DNA from: Acidovorax facilis
GTDB taxonomy: Bacteria; Pseudomonadota; Gammaproteobacteria; Burkholderiales; Burkholderiaceae_C
Assembly (NCBI RefSeq): GCF_023913775.1
Contig: NZ_JAMXAX010000054.1
Span: 1-35,506 of the forward strand
Direction of reading: 5' to 3'
DNA length: 35,506 nt
Shown here: in pieces, positions 31,943-35,506 of the stretch
Layout of the letters: each line of letters starts with the position of its first letter
Numbering within the stretch: the stretch's first letter is position 1
The notes under the pieces: model-generated
Told to the model about the DNA's origin: nothing
Database searches by the model: none
What the model saw: only the letters and a program-made list of their open reading frames with translations
Made by a program: the position numbers and the translations under genes

Positions 31943-33349
31943 TCATGCCGCCTTGCGGATGGGGAAGCTCTTGGCGTACTCGGCCGCCTTCGCCGCATCG
32001 AACTCGCGCCCCATGATCTTGAACTTGGGGTACGCGCCTTCGGGCACCTTCTGGTCCAGCGCCTTCATCTGCTTTTTCGCATCGGTGATGAGGAACACCT
32101 TTTCGGCGATCTGCTTGTAGTCCACATCGCCCTTGATGTAGCCCCAACGCTGCATCTGCGTGAGCATCCACACGGCCATGCTCTGCCACGGCATGGGGTC
32201 GAAGTCGGCGCGGTCCGGCACGTTCTGGATCTTGCCCAGGCCGTCGGCGAACTTGCCGGTGAGCACCTGGTTGAGCACGGCCTCGGGCTGGTTCAGGTAG
32301 GCCTGGGGCGCAATCACCTTGGCGATGAGCTCGCGGTTGGCCGGGTCGCGCGCCATCGCGGCCGAGGTGAGCACCGCGCGGTACAGCGCAGCAAAGGTGT
32401 TGGGGTTCTTCTGGATGAACTCGGTGCTGGTGCCGAAGGCGCAGCAGGGGTGGCCGTTCCACAGGTCCTTGGTGAGCAGGTGGATGAAGCCGACTTCCTC
32501 AAACACGGCGCGCTGGTTGAAAGGATCGGGGCCGAGGAAGCCGTCGATGTTGCCCGCACGCAGATTGGCCACCATCTCGGCGGGTGGCACCACGCGCAGC
32601 TGCACGTCGGTGTCGGGGTTCAAGCCCGCCTCGGCCAGGTAGTAGCGCAACAGGAAGTTGTGCATGCTGTACTCGAAGGGGATCGCGAACTTGAAGCCCT
32701 TCCAGTTCTTGGGATCGCGGTTGTCCTTGTGCTTGAGGCTGAGCGTGATGGCCTGGCCGTTCACGTTCTGGATGGTGGCCACGTTCATCGGCGTGGCGTT
32801 GGAGCCCAGGCCCATGGAGATCGCCAGCGGCATGGGGCTCAGGAAGTGCGTGGCGTCGTACTCCTTGTTGATCATCTTGTCGCGGATCAGTGCCCAGCCG
32901 GCCGTCTTGGTGACTTCGACGCTCAGGCCCTGCTTGCTGTAGAAGCCCAGCGGGTGCGCCATGATCAGCGGGGTGGCGCAGGTGATCGGGATGAAGCCGA
33001 TCTTGAGGTTGGTCTTCTCCAGTGCGCCCTGTTTCTCTTGCGCCATGGCCTGCATGCTGGCCACGGGCAACACGCTGGCGATGGCCGCCATGGCCGTTCC
33101 CTTGCCCACCGCCTTGATGAAGCGGCGGCGCACTGCGTCTTGCGGAAACAGCGCCTTGACCAGCGTGGCTTCGATGAACTCGTTGCTGTAGAGCTCGAAC
33201 TCACGGGTCTCGCTGCGCTGGCGCAGGGTGGCTGCGGCGACATCGGCCGACACCTCGGCGTGGTGGTCGGCCACCGTGTGGTCGCGGCCACAGCTGCATT
33301 TCAGCATCAACGGGCGGTCGGCATCGTAGGGCGAGAAGAATTCGGACAT
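31943..33349 (-). CDS. Cyanate/nitrate-type binding protein with unusual N-terminal extension
   Basis: A 468-residue periplasmic binding protein of the NrtA/CynA/CmpA class: LKIGFIPITCATPLIMAHPL, then GWALIRDKMINKEYDATHFL, PAEMVANLRAGNIDGFLGPD and ending in KIMGREFDAAKAAEYAKSF. A twin-arginine signal (RRRFIKA at 74-80, hydrophobic stretch, cleavage near AMA 103) lies 73 residues inside the protein. The N-terminal extension carries LKCSCGRDHTVADHH with Cys18 and Cys20, a possible metal-binding patch. GAGGTG precedes the ATG. First gene of the transporter-cyanase operon; the two-component genes end 146 bases upstream. Confidence 0.92.
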   Translation of the reverse strand: MSEFFSPYDADRPLMLKCSCGRDHTVADHHAEVSADVAAATLRQRSETREFELYSNEFIEATLVKALFPQDAVRRRFIKAVGKGTAMAAIASVLPVASMQAMAQEKQGALEKTNLKIGFIPITCATPLIMAHPLGFYSKQGLSVEVTKTAGWALIRDKMINKEYDATHFLSPMPLAISMGLGSNATPMNVATIQNVNGQAITLSLKHKDNRDPKNWKGFKFAIPFEYSMHNFLLRYYLAEAGLNPDTDVQLRVVPPAEMVANLRAGNIDGFLGPDPFNQRAVFEEVGFIHLLTKDLWNGHPCCAFGTSTEFIQKNPNTFAALYRAVLTSAAMARDPANRELIAKVIAPQAYLNQPEAVLNQVLTGKFADGLGKIQNVPDRADFDPMPWQSMAVWMLTQMQRWGYIKGDVDYKQIAEKVFLITDAKKQMKALDQKVPEGAYPKFKIMGREFDAAKAAEYAKSFPIRKAA

Positions 33350-33445
33350 GGCACACCTCGTAGAAGTTGGTGCCAGGTGTTACGCAAAGCGCGGGCCAGT
33401 TTTTGCCGGTGTCGGCCCGCTGTCATGAATTCGTGGGTGTGGTGT

Positions 33446-33471
33446 CTACAGCGTGTAGGGCCAGCACTACA
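33446..33471. promoter_or_regulatory. CTACA repeats in the cyn promoter region
   Basis: CTACA and TGTAG face each other around GCG (33446-33458), and a second CTACA begins at 33467, 21 bases from the first, about two helical turns. The cluster lies about 95 bases upstream of the binding-protein ATG and is a good candidate site for the NarL-type regulator encoded next to it. Confidence 0.5.
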
Positions 33472-33495
33472 AATCGGTCGTGCAACGCACCGAAT

Positions 33496-34191
33496 TCACT
33501 CTGCCGGTGCGCCACGTGCCAGCAGCGCAAGCTCCACATCGTTGCGCGCGCCGGTCTTTTCGAGGATGCGGGCGCGGTAGGTGCTCACCGTGTTGGGCGC
33601 GAGCTTGAGCTGCGCACCAATTTCGCTCACGCTCTGCCCGGCAGTGAGCAGGCGGAACACCTGGTGCTCCCGATAGGAGAGCGCGTCCACTCCGGCGGGC
33701 GTGCCCTGCTGGGCGGTGCGCACCACACCGGTGCGTTCCAGTGCACCTGCCAGGGCTTGCGCGGTCGCCTCCGTCAGGTAGCGCCCGCCAGCGGCCACCT
33801 TGCGCACGGCGGCCACCATGTCGTCGGGATCGGCGCTTTTGTGCAGGTAGCCCGCTGCGCCCATCTGGATACAGCGCACCGCATATTGCCGCTCGGGGTA
33901 GGTGCTGAGCATCAGCACCGGCAGCGCGGGCCAGGCCTTGCGCAGCACCTGCAGCACTTCGAGGCCGTCCATGCCCGGCATCGCGATGTCCAGCAGCACC
34001 AGGTCCAGCCCCGGTGTTCCCGTGGGCCCTTGCAGGGCGGCGACCAGCTCCAGCACCTCGCCGCCCTGGGTGGCCTCGGCGACCACAGTGATCTCGGGCA
34101 CGCCATTGGCCGGGTCGCCCAGCACCTGCTTGAGCCCCTCCCGCACGATGCGGTGATCATCACCGATCAACACTCGAACCACGGAATTCAT
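33496..34191 (-). CDS. NarL/FixJ-type response regulator of the cyn region
   Basis: A 231-residue regulator. Receiver domain: VLIGDDHRIVREGLKQ, phosphoacceptor Asp68 in LVLLDIAMPGMDG, switch Thr/Ser in VLMLSTY and Lys in YLHKSADPDDM. C-terminal LuxR-type helix-turn-helix: LSYREHQVFRLLTAGQSVSE and KLAPNTVSTYRARILEKTGA. The ATG overlaps the kinase stop (ATGA); a longer frame to 34224 adds 11 residues inside the kinase gene. It lies upstream of the cyn transporter on the same strand, and CTACA repeats in the gap may be its targets. Confidence 0.94.
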   Translation of the reverse strand: MNSVVRVLIGDDHRIVREGLKQVLGDPANGVPEITVVAEATQGGEVLELVAALQGPTGTPGLDLVLLDIAMPGMDGLEVLQVLRKAWPALPVLMLSTYPERQYAVRCIQMGAAGYLHKSADPDDMVAAVRKVAAGGRYLTEATAQALAGALERTGVVRTAQQGTPAGVDALSYREHQVFRLLTAGQSVSEIGAQLKLAPNTVSTYRARILEKTGARNDVELALLARGAPAE

Positions 34192-35396
34192 GACAGCTCC
34201 AGAGGAATCAGCAATTGCAGGCACGAGCCCTGCCCCGGCTCGCTGGTGATGCTCAACCGCCCCCCCAGCTGCCGCGCACGCTCGCGCATGCCCATCACGC
34301 CATAGGCGGTGGGCGCCTCCAGGGCCTGGCGGGTGGCGCCCAAGCCGTTGTCGCGCACGCGCAGTTGCAGCACATCGTCCTGCACGTCAATCGCAATGTC
34401 GATGGCGCTGGCCTGCGCGTGGCGACCAACATTGCTCAGCATCTCCTGAAAGATGCGGAACACCGCGATGGCGGCAGGCTCGGGCAGGTGCAGGGTGGCA
34501 GGCACGTCCATCTGCCACGCCAGCTCCAGCTCGGCCGACTGCACGAACTCCTGCGCCTGCCACTCCAGCGCCGCCCACAGGCCCTGGTGGTCCAGGATGC
34601 TGGGGCGCAGGTCGGTGATGATGCGGCCCACGTTGTCCACGGCGTTTTCGATCAGGCGGCTCATGTTCTGGCACTTGCAGCGCATCTGGGTGCGCATGTC
34701 GCCCGCGGCCTCGGGCGTGCGCTCGCCCTGCTCGCCCAGGCGCTTGTGCAGCCAGTTCACATCCATCTTCAGCGCCACCAGCAGGCTGCCCAGCTCGTCA
34801 TGCACCTCACGGGCGATGCGGGTGCGCTCGTCCTCGCGCACCTGCTCCGAGTAGGCGGACAGCTCGCGCAGCTGCGCCAGTGCCTGCGACAGCTCCTGGG
34901 TGCGCGCGGCCACACGGCGCTCCAGCTCGTCATTGGCGCGGGCCAGGTCGTCATGCGCGCGCTGCAGCTCGTCGGCGGCGCGTTTGCGGCTGGTGATGTC
35001 GACAAAAGCGATCACGGCACCCTGCACCCGATCGCCTTCCAGAATGGGGTGGCTGGAATACTCCACGGCAAACGCCGAGCCATCGCGGCGCCAGAACACC
35101 TCGGTGTCCACCCGGCAGGGCAGGCCCTGGCGGAACGCGTTGAAGATGGGGCAGTCGCTGTCGGCGTAGGGACTGCCGTCGGGGTGGCTGTGGTGGGTGA
35201 GCGCGTGCATGTTGCGCCCCATCACCTCATCGGCCGCAAAGCCCAGCATCTGCGCGCCCGCCCGGTTGATGAACACGCAGTTGCCCGCCAGATCAATGCC
35301 AAACACCCCCTCGCCCGTGGACTCCAGCAGCAGCCCCAGGCGGTTCTGCCAGAGGGCACTGGCACCGGCGGGCAGGTTCAGGACGTGGGTGGACAT
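34188..35396 (-). CDS. PAS-containing NarL-class histidine kinase (HisKA_3)
   Basis: A 402-residue soluble kinase with no membrane segment. The PAS domain (about 15-135) reads LLLESTGEGVFGIDLAGNCV with the insert THHSHPDGSPYADSDCPI, then FVDITSRKRA. A coiled coil (about 138-185) leads to the HisKA_3 box DERTRIAREVHDELGSLLVA with His199, and an ATPase domain with FRIFQEMLSNVGRHA and VRDNGLGA. The partner regulator overlaps by four bases. The ATG at 35396 is preferred; a frame to 35501 overlaps the divergent gene. The His/Asp/Cys-rich PAS insert is common in the family. It presumably senses a cytoplasmic signal related to cyanate or nitrogen (inference). Confidence 0.93.
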   Translation of the reverse strand: MSTHVLNLPAGASALWQNRLGLLLESTGEGVFGIDLAGNCVFINRAGAQMLGFAADEVMGRNMHALTHHSHPDGSPYADSDCPIFNAFRQGLPCRVDTEVFWRRDGSAFAVEYSSHPILEGDRVQGAVIAFVDITSRKRAADELQRAHDDLARANDELERRVAARTQELSQALAQLRELSAYSEQVREDERTRIAREVHDELGSLLVALKMDVNWLHKRLGEQGERTPEAAGDMRTQMRCKCQNMSRLIENAVDNVGRIITDLRPSILDHQGLWAALEWQAQEFVQSAELELAWQMDVPATLHLPEPAAIAVFRIFQEMLSNVGRHAQASAIDIAIDVQDDVLQLRVRDNGLGATRQALEAPTAYGVMGMRERARQLGGRLSITSEPGQGSCLQLLIPLELS

Positions 35397-35474
35397 AGGG
35401 GTACCCAAGCAATGGCCGTGCCCAGGTGGCGACGATGAACACATCGGGGACTGTGCGCCCGCCCGCCAACATCG

Positions 35475-35486
35475 CACAATAAGCGG
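35475..35486 (+). promoter_or_regulatory. CACAAT element before the right-edge gene
   Basis: CACAATAAGCGG directly precedes an ATG at 35487, the same layout as before amn and the ABC ATPase, suggesting a short or absent leader. Confidence 0.4.
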
Positions 35487-35506
35487 ATGCAAACCGCTCA
35501 CCCGCC
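35487..35506 (+). CDS. Start of a divergent gene (cut by window edge)
   Basis: ATG followed by codons for Q-T-A-H-P in the last 20 bases. The call rests on the CACAAT element before it and on the divergent 90-base gap after the kinase gene. Identity cannot be told. Confidence 0.4.

Noticed and set aside
33355..33375. TGGCAC on the minus strand before the binding-protein gene, as a second sigma-54 promoter
   Set aside because: The -12 half is TCTA where TTGC should be, so the invariant GC is missing; the TCS nearby is NarL-type and not a sigma-54 system.
31697..33580. 627-codon plus-strand frame opposite the permease and binding-protein genes
   Set aside because: Antisense shadow; the real genes have strong family matches and operon spacing.
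1..35506. CRISPR array, tRNA, rRNA, insertion sequence, integrase or phage gene
   Set aside because: No regularly spaced direct repeats, cloverleaf-like sequences, transposase or integrase motifs were seen; the repeats present are single intergenic elements.

Overview
The window is high-G+C, gene-dense chromosomal DNA from a betaproteobacterium, most likely a Comamonadaceae member close to Acidovorax. This is inferred from protein character (orphan Bug/TctC binding protein, DUF4010/MgtC protein, several GGDEF/EAL proteins, DUF3455 with a SigK/RskA-like pair, cyanase operon), from the intergenic repeat types and from codon use. No rRNA, tRNA, CRISPR array, transposase, integrase or phage gene was seen.

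Layout. (1) 1-2026, minus strand: an MFS transporter running off the left edge, D-aminoacyl-tRNA deacylase (dtd) and a cation diffusion facilitator whose natural start is cut off by an in-frame TGA. (2) 2173-5707, plus strand: histidine kinase and FixJ-like regulator, then a secreted HbpS/GlcG-like protein and a secreted ankyrin protein. (3) 5762-8493, minus strand: a small catabolic unit (GntR/UTRA repressor, Bug binding protein, amidohydrolase) with an operator and promoter legible in front of the repressor. (4) 8458-8850: a 389-base gene-free stretch with a dispersed repeat and a 167-base imperfect palindrome that reaches into the dbpA stop codon; then dbpA and a DUF4010 membrane protein. 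(5) 11729-19951: three cyclic-di-GMP proteins interleaved with AMP nucleosidase (amn) and a NodI-like ABC ATPase that lacks its permease. (6) purT. (7) 21313-27281: a GAF-AAA-Fis sigma-54 activator followed by an 11-bp inverted repeat, a -24/-12 promoter and a four-gene operon: rhodanese, single-cysteine OsmC-like protein, acyl-CoA-dehydrogenase-fold flavoprotein and a rubredoxin/rubredoxin-reductase fusion. (8) 27438-29454: DUF3455 lipoprotein, ECF sigma factor and RskA-like anti-sigma factor. (9) 29651-35396, minus strand: PAS histidine kinase and NarL-like regulator, then a cyanate/nitrate-type ABC transporter and cyanase. A divergent gene begins at the right edge.

How the parts work together. 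The sigma-54 unit (7) is the best candidate for an undescribed system. The regulator, a candidate enhancer, the promoter and an operon that couples an NADH-to-rubredoxin electron chain to a flavoprotein and a sulfurtransferase all lie together. Its substrate is unknown; a sulfur- or cyano-compound role is inference only. The cyanate operon (9) appears to be under two-component control instead of a CynR-type LysR regulator. Several genes start a few bases after a CAAT-like -10 element, suggesting frequent leaderless or short-leader transcripts.
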